DNA of 64,000 nucleotides from Rattus norvegicus (taxonomy: Eukaryota; Chordata; Mammalia; Rodentia; Muridae): assembly GCF_036323735.1 (NCBI RefSeq), contig NC_086031.1, positions 32,104,225 through 32,168,224 on the forward strand, in the 5' to 3' direction. The translations under genes were made by a program, and so were the position numbers. The notes under the pieces were generated by a model. The model searched no databases. It was not told the origin of the DNA and saw only the letters and a program-made list of their open reading frames with translations. Of the stretch, positions 55,808 to 64,000 are shown in pieces (within the stretch, counting starts at the first letter, position 1; the number at the start of each line of letters is the position of its first letter).

Positions 55808-56773
55808 GTCAGAGCACATCTCGTATGGTGTTCTGGGGTCCTCATCAGGAGTCCTTGCCCACCATGTCCCTGTGTGTGCACATTCTTGCTCGCAGTATTT
55901 GATTGGCCGGCTACTGCTCTGATGCTGACAGTCTGGCTTAAGATGCCAGTTGCTGACCAGGTTCTAGGTGCCAGCCAGCCAGCCAGAGTACAGACAGCAC
56001 AGAGGAAGGCACAGCCCCAGGGTGAAGATCAAACAATGTGTAGTCATCTGGGTCCAGCCTTGCCTTGACCACCATTGGGCTTTCTATCAAATCTGTTAAG
56101 ACCAGAGCCAGACTGAAATCTTGAAGATGTGATTTAGTCATACAGGTAGCATTTTTCCTGTCCATCAGTGTGAGTGCTTGGTAAATGAACACAAGGAGAG
56201 CCAGTGAGATGCACAAACCTGGTGAAGACAGACAGTCCTTAGAACCCTCCTCCTCCCCAGTCACTCCTCGTCTTAGACAGAGTGACTGGTTATTTATACC
56301 TCTAACCACTCATTTTGCTGTCACATTTTAAACTTATACTCCAGTTTCTTACTCTTTACCTCTAAAACATCATGTAGCCATTTGCTTTAAAACCATGCTC
56401 ACTGATGGTGTTATGTCTTGTGAGGGTAGGGAGGTGGGTAGAATCCCAGGGTGGTGACTGGACTGCCTGCAGTAGGAAAGTCCTGGACTGCTGCCCACTG
56501 TGGTCACTCTCTGTGGACAGAAGGCCTTAGGAGTGCTGCTCCCTGTGGTCTGTCCTGGAGTCACAAGGCACCACTGCCCTCTCCAGCCCTACCAATCTGC
56601 ACTGAGAGCCCTGTTGGCCACAGGAAGGCCTGTGTCACTGTGCTTATGTTTGTCATTCTTCTGAAGATTTTCCAGTGCTATTATTTTTTTGTTGTTGAGT
56701 TTGTTTAATATAAGCTTCACTATTTTTAAAGGTTTATTTACTTTTATTTTATGTATATGGATGTTGTTGGCCA

Positions 56774-56774
<1 letters not shown>

Positions 56775-56821
<47 letters not shown>

Positions 56822-56990
56822 TCTTATGTGAGAACATATGTGTACACATGCATACCCTAGCATGCTTATGGAAGTCATTGGACAACTTGGGGAATCAGTT
56901 CTTTGCTTCCATGATATGCATCTTGGGGAGCAAATTAAGATCATCAGGCTTGGTGACAAGTTTCTTTTTGTGCTGAGGCATCTCACCTAC
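56775..56990 (-). repeat. (GT)n and B4/RSINE1-type SINE
   Basis: 47 bp of GT to 56821, then 'ggaagtcattggacaacttg', 'gatcatcaggcttggtgaca' and 'gctgaggcatctc'. Confidence 0.6.
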
Positions 56991-57774
56991 CCCAGTGATA
57001 TCCATTCTCAGTCTTCCCTTGAGTGATAGCAATTCCATGAACAGGGAGGGTAAGACGATTGTTTCCTGCACGGTTCCAGGACTGCTATGCTGCCCATCCC
57101 TCACCCACAGCCCTTCTAGGAGTCTCCATTTGGCCAGCCTTCCCTCCAGTCCTATCCTCATCCTCATCCTTTCTTTGTTTAACACCATAGTCCTGATTGC
57201 TGTAGATGCTTTTCCGATCCTGTGGTTTCAGAGGCCATTGCTGTCTGCTCACAGCACTCTAATCATATGCCAAAGCAAAAGGAGGGTTGAGTGCACATCA
57301 CAGTCCATGGTTGACATCCATGTGCATTTGCTGCTGTCGTGCAGTCACAGTCACTGTTCCCTGGGCTGTCTTTAAACCTACTGTTTGTTTTACTTTCTCT
57401 AGCAGGTCCAGCAAGACCCCAACAACAAGTTAGGTGGCTAATAAGAAAGCAGACATGCTAATGTCTATAAGTCACTATTGGGGCTTCAAGGATGACCTCA
57501 GACCTCAGTGTAAAACCTTGTTTTTATGGAGCATGATAAGACGAAGTTGTCATGTTGGGTTTGGATTAGTAAACAGGTGTAATTCTCCCTGCGGCAGCAC
57601 AGAGTGGTTAAATAGTCTCAGGGTGATCAAATACACTTTGCCTACCCATCCTTAGCCAACCCTTCTAGAAGTCTCCACTGGGCCTGTTTGCCTTCGGGCT
57701 TGCCTTCATTTCAAGCGTACAAGGCATCTTAACACAGCCCTGTGGGAGAAACTTGAACTGATGACTAGATAAAA

Positions 57775-57960
57775 AGTTGAGGGACCATAGTGACACCTCA
57801 GCAATGAGAGTGTTGGCTGTTCTTGCAGAGGACCAGAGTTCTAGGACTGCTTGTAATCAGCTCAGAGGTTCCAGTGCCCTCTGGCCTCCTCATACACCCA
57901 CATAGTGCATTCGATTACACACAGCCTCAAACTCATACATGTAGAAATGAATCTTTTTTT
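57775..57960 (+). repeat. B3-type SINE, diverged
   Basis: 'ttgcagaggaccagagttct', 'gaggttccagtgccctctgg' and a short A-rich end. Confidence 0.5.
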
Positions 57961-58076
57961 AATTTTAAGTGTTCCAAAATATAATTTCAGTTTTGTATAT
58001 TCATAATTCTGTAGTAGATGTTTTAAACAGTATGGAGTTCACATTATCTTTGTTTTAAAAACAATTTTTTTAACAG

Positions 58077-58150
58077 CTGCAAAAGAAGGTGCGGGTGCTG
58101 TGGATGAAGAGGATTTTATTAAAGCCTTCGATGATGTACCTGTAGTGCAG
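58077..58150 (+). CDS. Clasp1: Clasp1 exon H (entry of TOG2, residues about 289-313)
   Basis: 74 nt after TTTTTTTAACAG. CT completes the split alanine, then AKEGAGAVDEEDFIKAFDDV and PVVQ, ending in phase 0 before GTGAGTGCGG. AVDEEDFIKAFDDVPVVQ is the acidic N-terminal helix that leads into TOG2. It is one of the sequences that separates CLASP1 from CLASP2, in which the matching text diverges. Confidence 0.95.
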
Positions 58151-58179
58151 GTGAGTGCGGGTCTGTGCTGCTCCTAAAG

Positions 58180-58395
58180 TCAGCGTAGTGGTTCCATAAA
58201 GGGCTTAGTGGCTTAGAGCCTCTACTGCTCTTCCAGAGGACTGGATTCTATTCCCAGATGCTCACAGCTGCCTGTAACCCCAGCTTCTAGGTGTAATCAC
58301 CTCTTCCAGCATCTGCAGGTACCTAAGAATGTGCCACACATGTATAACACACACAGAGGCACACAGGAGTAAAAAGAGATTTAAAAAGTAATTGT
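58180..58395 (+). repeat. B3-type SINE
   Basis: 'ctgctcttccagaggactgg', 'gcctgtaaccccagcttcta' and 'gaggcacacaggagtaaaaa'. It begins only 30 bp after the exon H donor. Confidence 0.6.
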
Positions 58396-58470
58396 TTTTA
58401 ATGAAGGTGGAATAGTCTTCCAATTTTATTTTTCAAATATGCCTGTGCGAGACCATGTTACAGTAGTGAT

Positions 58471-58654
58471 GTGCCTATGGCAGCTGACTCTATAAAGACT
58501 CATCCAGCTCAGAACTGTGCCTATGGCAGCTGACTCTATAAAGACTCATCCAGCTCAGAACTGTGCCTATGGCAGCTGACTCTATAAAGACTCATCCAGC
58601 TCAGAACTGTGCCTATGGCAGCTGACTCTATAAAGACTCATCCAGCTCAGAACT
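58471..58654. repeat. 46-bp tandem repeat, four identical copies
   Basis: Units starting GTGCCTATGGCAGCTGACTC begin at 58471, 58517, 58563 and 58609 and read identically through AGAACT. The 184-bp array is exactly four units. Unique sequence starts at 58655. Confidence 0.97.
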
Positions 58655-59424
58655 TTGGAGGCCCAAAATGTAGAGTACATGGAACAACCTTGAGATCCAC
58701 GCCTGGTCCATGTTACTTCATGGTGCTGGATAGATGGTCCTGGAACAGCAGGCAACTCCTGTCAGACCAGCACACAGGACAGGATGGGGTCAGCCCAGGC
58801 TCTCATAACAGCCCTTCTAGAATTATCTCCCCCAGTGATCTTAAGGAGCCCACCATCTGTTTGTTGCACCACCCAGGCCCCTAACCTTTTCACACAGTGG
58901 AACTTTGGGGACTCATGTCCAAACCCTGACACTACTGCATACAGAATCTTTACCTTGCAGTGTGGAAACTGAAACTCTCAAGACTATATGAGATCTAAGG
59001 TACAAATTAGAAAATGTGGGGGCCCTGTAAATTACAACAAGAACAGAAGTGTTGGTCCTCTTCGACTCTCTGGAAGAGTCGGAAAGATGTTACTGTAGAG
59101 TGCGTTTGTTAGGCTACAGGAAAGTGACGGTGGCGGTTGGCTAGAGCAGAAGATGAAGATCATATTGAAGATTTTTTTTCTTAGAAAACTCTCTCACGGC
59201 CAAAGAAGTACAGCAGACACAGTGGAGGATGCAGCCGTGGCTCACTCTCAGCTCCATGCTTAGCTGGTCTCCTCATACAGGCCAGCAGCCTCTGCCTGGT
59301 GCTACAGTGGACCGGGCCCTCCTCTATCCATCAGTAATCAAGACAACCCACACCGACATTCCCACAGGCCATTCTGACCCCAGCAGTCCCTCAGTTGATC
59401 CTTCTTCTCAGATGATTCTGGGCT

Positions 59425-59590
59425 GGAGCAAAGTGATAGATAGAGCCAACGAGGAGACCTGATGGCCTGAATTTGATTCCCGAATCTCACAGTAGAGTTT
59501 GGAGTGATTGCCAGAAGTTGCCATGAACCATGGCACATTTGTCCCACCTCATATCCTACTATACACATTCAGTAATAAGTTTTTAAAAAC
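59425..59590 (+). repeat. B4-type SINE, diverged
   Basis: 'ctggagcaaagtgatagata', 'ggcctgaatttgattcccga' and 'gtcccacctcatatcctact'. Confidence 0.45.
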
Positions 59591-59866
59591 ATGACTAATG
59601 CATCATTGATGTTGTTTTTTTCCTCTTGTACACAACTCATCCTGTTGGTTTTTAGTAAAGATATGTCTGAAACAAGGTTGCATCCATGTGGCAGCAAACA
59701 AAGGGGATTCCTGTTGTTTGTGGGCATCAGGCCCACTCAGATGAGATGCCCAGAGAATTCCTCCTGTGAAGTGAAAGTTACTCTTCCTAGACTTCATGTA
59801 TTTAAAAATAATCATCTTAATTCTGTACAGTATCTTCTGTTAAGTATAAATTAATTTTGCTTCCAG

Positions 59867-59959
59867 ATTTACTCCAGCCGAGATCTCGAGGAATCCATAA
59901 ACAAAATTAGAGAAATTCTATCAGATGACAAACATGATTGGGAGCAGAGAGTAAATGCT
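59867..59959 (+). CDS. Clasp1: Clasp1 exon I (TOG2 first HEAT repeat, residues about 314-344)
   Basis: 93 nt, phase 0 at both ends, between TTGCTTCCAG and GTAAGTGCTG. It encodes IYSSRDLEESINKIREILSD and DKHDWEQRVNA. The tryptophan of DWEQR lies where TOG domains carry the conserved aromatic of the first tubulin-binding loop, so the domain should be competent to bind tubulin. The CLASP TOG2 domain is the one known to be needed for suppressing microtubule catastrophe. Clean, symmetrical and uninterrupted. Confidence 0.96.
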
Positions 59960-60142
59960 GTAAGTGCTGCTTTTTTGTGGGTCCATTATGCTCATTTGCA
60001 TATCTACTGATTTACATACACAGGAATGCTGGCACATAAATTACCATGTGTACATTTTACCTTCTTAGTAAATCACCTCACTTTCTTTTGTTGTTCACAG
60101 TGAGTTTTGGTTTTTGAGTTTGTTTCAAGATAATCTCATACA

Positions 60143-60552
60143 TCCTAGTTTGCTCTCTGTTGCTGTGAAAAACATCATGACCAAAAGCAACTTGGAAAGG
60201 AAAGGGTTTATTTCTTTCTATTGGGTTATAGTCCATCACCAAAGGAAGCTAGGGCAGGACCTGGAAGTTGGAACCTGGAGGTAAGATCTGAAGCAGAGAC
60301 TGTGAGGGAATGCTCCTTTACCGGCTTGCTTCTGATGGCATATATGTATATATCCTGTTCTCTTATATAACCCAGGACCTCCTGCCCAGGGCTGGCATGG
60401 CCTGCAGTGGAGTGGGCCAGGCCCTCCCACACCAATCATCAATTAAGAAAATGCTCCAGACATGCCCACAGACCAATCTGATGAAGGCAATTCAACTGAG
60501 GTTTCTCTTCCCAGATGACTCTAGTTTATGTCAAGTTGACAAACATAAGTAG
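60143..60552 (-). repeat. Murid dispersed repeat (hAT/URR1-like)
   Basis: 'ttgctgtgaaaaacatcatg', 'ggaaaggaaagggtttattt', 'atgactctagtttatgtcaa' and 'gttgacaaacata' give a nearly full copy. Confidence 0.6.
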
Positions 60553-60684
60553 CACCTGCTGTTTAGCCCATGCTCGCCTTCACCTTGGGAAATCCTGTTT
60601 TAGCTTGTGGACTGCTGGACCTAAGGGTCAGGCGCTACCACACCCAGCCCTACTTCTGTTTTGAAAACACAGCAGCTTGCTGCG

Positions 60685-60800
60685 TGCGTGCGGTGGCATA
60701 TACGTTTAATCCTAGCACTTGGGATGCAGAGATAGACAGACAGTTCTCTAAGCTGTATAGGAAGACCTAGTCTCAAAAAGCACACAAACAAAACACAAAA
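60685..60800 (+). repeat. B1 SINE, 5' two thirds
   Basis: 'gcggtggcatatacgtttaa' and 'tcctagcacttgggatgcag', ending in an A/C-rich tail. Confidence 0.65.
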
Positions 60801-60817
60801 CCAAAAATCCTGAGCAT

Positions 60818-60965
60818 TCAGGGCTAGCGAGATGACTCAGCAGTTAGGAACACAGCTGCCTCGATTCCAGTGCTGGGAGCCAGTGCCCTCTGCTGGCCTC
60901 ATGGGCCCCTGTGTACTGTAGTGCACATAGACTCAAGCGGGCACACATAGACACTTGAAAATGGT
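60818..60965 (+). repeat. B3/B2-type SINE
   Basis: 'gggctagcgagatgactcag' and 'agtgccctctgctggcctca'. Confidence 0.6.
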
Positions 60966-61091
60966 TTTAAGGGAACCAAATCATATTTATTATGGGTGTT
61001 GCATTTTAAAATGGGGCTTTAACTGTGATCTGATTTGTTTATTACATATTAGGTAATAATTATCTGTTCAAATTGTCTTTGCAAAATGGTT

Positions 61092-61290
61092 TCCAGGGGC
61101 TAGAGCTATAATTTCAGCTGTTCTTACAAAGGACCCAAGCCTAGATCCCAGTAGCCTTATCAGGTGGCTCACAACCATCTTGTAACTGGAGCTCCAGGGG
61201 ACGGAATGCCCTCTTCTGGCCTCAGTGGGCACCTTTACAAATGTGGCATTCCCCCACCCCCACACACAAAGATAAATCTTTTTTAAAAAA
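61092..61290 (+). repeat. B3/B2-type SINE
   Basis: 'aggtggctcacaaccatctt', 'gctccaggggacggaatgcc' and 'ctcttctggcctcagtgggc', then an A-rich end. It stops about 110 bp before exon J. Confidence 0.65.
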
Positions 61291-61401
61291 TGGTTTCTAT
61301 TATCAGTTAACTTTTATGTTTATCTCTCACATTAGCGGCTGTTTTCTGATATTTAGTGTTAAATATTTTATTTACCCTCTGACTTTTCTCTGTCCCGTTA
61401 G

Positions 61402-61547
61402 CTAAAAAAGATTAGATCGTTACTCTTGGCTGGGGCGGCTGAGTACGATAACTTCTTTCAACACTTGCGTCTTCTGGACGGAGCCTTTAAACTCTCTGCT
61501 AAGGACCTGCGGTCTCAGGTAGTGCGGGAAGCTTGTATCACCTTGGG
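61402..61547 (+). CDS. Clasp1: Clasp1 exon J (TOG2, residues about 345-392)
   Basis: 146 nt from phase 0, with GG of a split glycine before GTAAGGACTT. It encodes LKKIRSLLLAGAAEYDNFFQ, HLRLLDGAFKLSAKDLRSQV and VREACITL. These are the second and third TOG2 HEAT helices. RSLLLAG..EYDNFFQHLRLLDGAFKLSAKDLRSQ is among the most conserved CLASP stretches. The acceptor (TGTCCCGTTAG) has a short pyrimidine run and a T at -3, a little off consensus. The GC content of the exon is above that of its introns. Confidence 0.96.
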
Positions 61548-62234
61548 GTAAGGACTTCGAGCGCTACATTCACCCACACTGTGATACAGTCTCTCAGAGC
61601 TTTAAAGGGAACTCTTTGTCTTGTCTGTGGGGTCACCTCTAGCTGGTTTCCAAGACCCTAGTCTGTTGACACTTGCGTCCACACTCGGGGTAGCTGCTGC
61701 TCAGTTATGTAGTGTGTGCTGGATTTTAAATTTAGTCACTAACATAACTAAGAAGCCTCTCGTACTATTAATTTAAAAAAAAAAAAAAACCTTACAGAAC
61801 AGATCAGAGAGAAGGAATTGTGGCCCACGTGCAGTGTTTGCATGTGCCAGCATGCATGTTAAGTCAGTAGCCACAGCACCTGGCCAGCACCGTGACCGTA
61901 TAGAGACTGTGTAGGGCAAGCAGACGCTAAAGGATCATGTTTTATTTGTAAAACAAAAATAAAATAAGACGGGGGCAAGGGTTGGAGTCATGCTTATGTC
62001 TATAGTATGTCTTTGGTCTTGCTGGATGGTTTTTTGCTCTTTTAATACTTATGTGAAAATTATTTAAAAAAAATTTGTTGCCTGATGGCTTTGCCAAGTT
62101 TTCTACTTGTACATTTTAAGTCTATGTTTGAGGTGCCTTTGACCCTTGTCTTTTATCCCTAGAGAACTGTGTGTTGAGAGGCTCTGTGCTTCCTGTGTGA
62201 GGATGTGACTATAGCCAATCCTTTCTTGTTGCAG
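61548..62234 (+). other. Clasp1: Clasp1 intron J-K (687 bp)
   Basis: Donor GTAAGGACTT, acceptor CTTTCTTGTTGCAG. Shortest intron in the window; no repeat I recognise apart from an A-run at about 61773. Confidence 0.9.
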
Positions 62235-62370
62235 GCACCTGTCATCAGTTCTGGGAAATAAGTTTGATCATGGAGCTGAAGCCATTATGCCAACTATCTT
62301 TAATTTAATCCCAAACAGTGCCAAAATTATGGCTACTTCTGGTGTTGTAGCCGTTAGGTTAATCATTCGG
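62235..62370 (+). CDS. Clasp1: Clasp1 exon K (TOG2, residues about 393-438)
   Basis: 136 nt. One base completes the split glycine, then HLSSVLGNKFDHGAEAIMPT, IFNLIPNSAKIMATSGVVAV and RLIIR, phase 0 at the donor GTAAGTATGG. NSAKIMATSGVVAVRLII is the small-residue-rich helix of the fourth TOG2 HEAT repeat. CLASP2 differs at several of these positions (GCAAIRFII by recall), which supports CLASP1. Strong splice sites on both sides. Confidence 0.96.
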
Positions 62371-62455
62371 GTAAGTATGGCATGGGCACACCCATGCAAA
62401 AGAGAGTGGGAGGCCCTGCTGGCTGATGGGACATAACAGACGAGCCTGCCAGGGC

Positions 62456-62478
62456 GGGGGGGGGGGGGGGGGGGGGGG
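62456..62478 (+). repeat. Poly-G tract, 23 nt
   Basis: 23 consecutive G on the sense strand, then AGGGG. Only about 85 bp after the exon K donor. Confidence 0.9.
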
Positions 62479-62884
62479 AGGGGACAGCGGGACCCAACAG
62501 TGTCTTTCCCCTGGATGGGAGTGTTGCGCCCTGTGGGCTAGCACACCCTTCCTGACATCCATCTACCTCTTGGCTCTCCCCGACCATTGGCTCTAAGTCC
62601 TTGGCTGTTCAGAGCATCTGACTTTTGTCTCCCTCCATCACTTCTGGTCTTCCTTCCCTCATCCACACCTTCCATTTTAGTTGTTTGTGCTAATGGTTGC
62701 CATTTACCTGAAGCTCAGCAATCTTCTCACCTGAGTTTTCTAGCACTTACTGTAGTGTAAGCAATGGGCCCAGTGTCATTAATCCTCATGCATGTTTTCA
62801 GGAAAGAGTAGTCCATGAAGGTGTAAAAGGACCTGTCCTCCACTTCCTCCTCTCTACTCAAGTTTTTCCCCAGAGGCAAATCTG

Positions 62885-63033
62885 GAAAGTGGTATGGATT
62901 AAAACTGTCCAGCTGCTTCCTGCCAAGCCTGAGGACCTGAGTGCAACCCTCAGGACCCACATGGTGGAGGGAGAACCAACTCCCACAAGTTATCTTCTCA
63001 CTTTTGTACATGTGCCCCCTCCTCACACACACA

Positions 63034-63089
<56 letters not shown>

Positions 63090-63130
63090 CACAAGAGAGA
63101 GAGAACACAAGAGAGAGAGAGAACACAAAT
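62885..63130 (+). repeat. B4-type SINE ending in (CA)n(GA)n
   Basis: 'gaaccaactcccacaagtta' and 'tgccaagcctgaggacctga' in B4 sense order, then about 45 bp of GA with AAC interruptions. Confidence 0.7.
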
Positions 63131-63514
63131 AAGTAACTAAATGTGTTAGAAGAAATCTTGAAACTACAGAATGCACTCAGTCCCCACAGGTTACTCAGGG
63201 TCATTCCTTAGTATCACTGTTTTTGCTTACCCTTACTTATAATGTTAAACCCAAGGACGTTGTATGTTTCCACTGGAACAGTGTCAGGATGGCCTCTTCC
63301 CTAAGACTGCTGTGGCTGATCCATGCTCTCATCGCTCTGTTAGCTCTGTACTGGCCTGTATGACATTTCAGGGCACTTGGTTTCCGTCTTCAGTGCTGAC
63401 ATCTTACATTGGACATACACGTGCTGTGAAGTCAGCGCGTGAGGAAGAGGCTCCTGTTGCACCTGGTTCTGGTCTGTGTTACAAGTGCTCACCTGTTTCC
63501 TCTCCTTTCCATAG

Positions 63515-63585
63515 CACACTCACATCCCTCGGCTGATCCCTGTCATAACCAGCAACTGTACCTCTAAGTCTGTCGCAGTCAGAAG
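63515..63585 (+). CDS. Clasp1: Clasp1 exon L (TOG2, residues about 439-461)
   Basis: 71 nt after CTTTCCATAG. It encodes HTHIPRLIPVITSNCTSKSV plus AVR, with AG of a split arginine before GTAAGCCTGG. HIPRLIPVI..NCTSKSV.VRR is the fifth TOG2 HEAT repeat, and the arginine-rich loop continues in the next, unseen exon. This is the last exon in the window; the remaining 415 bp are intron. Confidence 0.96.
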
Positions 63586-63828
63586 GTAAGCCTGGGCAGG
63601 GAAGGGCTTCTTGATGATATTGCAAGTGTCTAAACCAGAGAGCACCAGGTCTCCTCCCATGGATAGACTTTCACACTCGAAGTCATTGTTGACTGCTTCT
63701 TGGTCCAAGAGTACTTTTACTTTGGCTGGCAAGACGGCTTGATGGGTTTCATCCTCAGGACTCTCAAAAGTGGTCCTTGTCATACACACACTGCAGTTAC
63801 ACATGTACAACCTTCCAAAATCTTAAGA

Positions 63829-63866
<38 letters not shown>

Positions 63867-64000
63867 CGTGTATATGTGTGTCAGAACCACCTAGTCTTTT
63901 AGTTATTTCTGATTCTTCTTTATTCTACATTTTCTGTTCTTCCTGTTAAATGAGATTTACCTATTCAAAGGATAAACTGGTTGATTTAAGCAAAAGCTTT
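63586..64000 (+). other. Clasp1: Clasp1 intron after exon L, truncated by the window
   Basis: Donor GTAAGCCTGG. Contains a (GT)n run at 63830-63859. No acceptor is seen before the window ends. Confidence 0.85.

Larger units (their letters stand above)
55808..58076 (+). other. Clasp1: Clasp1 intron G-H (2269 bp)
   Basis: Donor GTCAGAGCAC, acceptor TTTTTTTAACAG. Contains a B4/(GT)n pair and a B3-type SINE. 55810-56720 and 57000-57770 show no repeat I recognise. Confidence 0.9.
58151..59866 (+). other. Clasp1: Clasp1 intron H-I (1716 bp)
   Basis: Donor GTGAGTGCGG, acceptor TTTTGCTTCCAG. Holds a B3 SINE, a 46-bp tandem repeat and a B4 SINE. 58655-59425 shows nothing I can name. Confidence 0.9.
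59960..61401 (+). other. Clasp1: Clasp1 intron I-J (1442 bp)
   Basis: Donor GTAAGTGCTG, acceptor TCTGTCCCGTTAG. Mostly dispersed repeat and SINEs. Confidence 0.9.
62371..63514 (+). other. Clasp1: Clasp1 intron K-L (1144 bp)
   Basis: Donor GTAAGTATGG, acceptor CTCCTTTCCATAG. Contains a 23-nt poly-G run and a B4/(GA)n pair. Confidence 0.9.
1..64000 (+). other. Clasp1: Clasp1 transcription unit, internal part (both ends outside the window)
   Basis: Twelve exons with AG acceptors and GT donors join into one open frame that reads as CLIP-associating protein 1. CLASP1 rather than CLASP2 is indicated by the linker motifs EDSVDGNRPSSASS and GTTRRL, and by AVDEEDFIKAFDDVPVVQ where CLASP2 has a different TOG2 entry. 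CLASP1 is a microtubule plus-end tracking protein that promotes rescue and suppresses catastrophe. It acts at the cell cortex, Golgi and kinetochores with EB and CLIP proteins. Exon phases match across all eleven introns, with no frameshift or stop, so this is the functional gene and not a retrocopy. Residue numbers used below assume about 65 residues encoded upstream of the window. Confidence 0.93.

Noticed and set aside
57406..57433. Possible microexon in intron G-H, after TTTACTTTCTCTAGCAG and before GTGGCT
   Set aside because: The acceptor-like tract is strong, but every donor choice (23, 26, 28 or 31 nt) shifts the Clasp1 frame and gives an early stop in exon H. Not supported as coding.
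1..64000. CRISPR arrays, operons, prophage or plasmid features
   Set aside because: Spliced exons, SINEs and microsatellites show this is a mammalian chromosome. The tandem repeats have no spacer-repeat structure.

Overview
This is a mammalian genomic window, most likely from rat. Four young ID SINEs with poly-A tails and near-perfect target-site duplications, many B1/B2/B3/B4 SINEs and very long (GT)n and (GA)n arrays point to a murid. Young ID copies at this density are typical of Rattus rather than Mus. The identification rests on sequence recognition only.

The whole window lies inside one protein-coding gene on the + strand, Clasp1 (CLIP-associating protein 1, a microtubule plus-end and kinetochore protein). 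Twelve consecutive internal coding exons can be read between 16633 and 63585. Together they give 1190 nt of uninterrupted frame, about residues 66 to 461. The first coding exon(s) and everything after the TOG2 region lie outside. The first seven exons complete TOG1 and the linker. A 24.2 kb intron (31491-55654) separates TOG1 from the linker exon. The last five exons encode the start and middle of TOG2. All splice sites are U2-type GT-AG.

The most interesting locus is 15.85-16.64 kb. A complete U4atac minor-spliceosome snRNA gene (Rnu4atac) lies on the minus strand, antisense to Clasp1, in the intron just before the first visible exon. It has a recognisable PSE, a distal octamer/GC-box element at the expected distance, a second tandem copy of that octamer/GC-box module, and a 3' box. 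A CTCF-like motif lies just beyond. The snRNA promoter and the acceptor of the next Clasp1 exon share about 550 bp of CpG-rich DNA.

The rest is intron: SINEs, two or three families of murid dispersed repeats (provisionally hAT/URR1-like), ancient L1 fragments, microsatellites, and three tandem repeats worth attention (37 bp at 1, 54 bp x3 at 43397, 46 bp x4 at 58471). A repeat-poor stretch lies in the large intron around 37.6-43.0 kb. No complete second protein-coding gene is seen.
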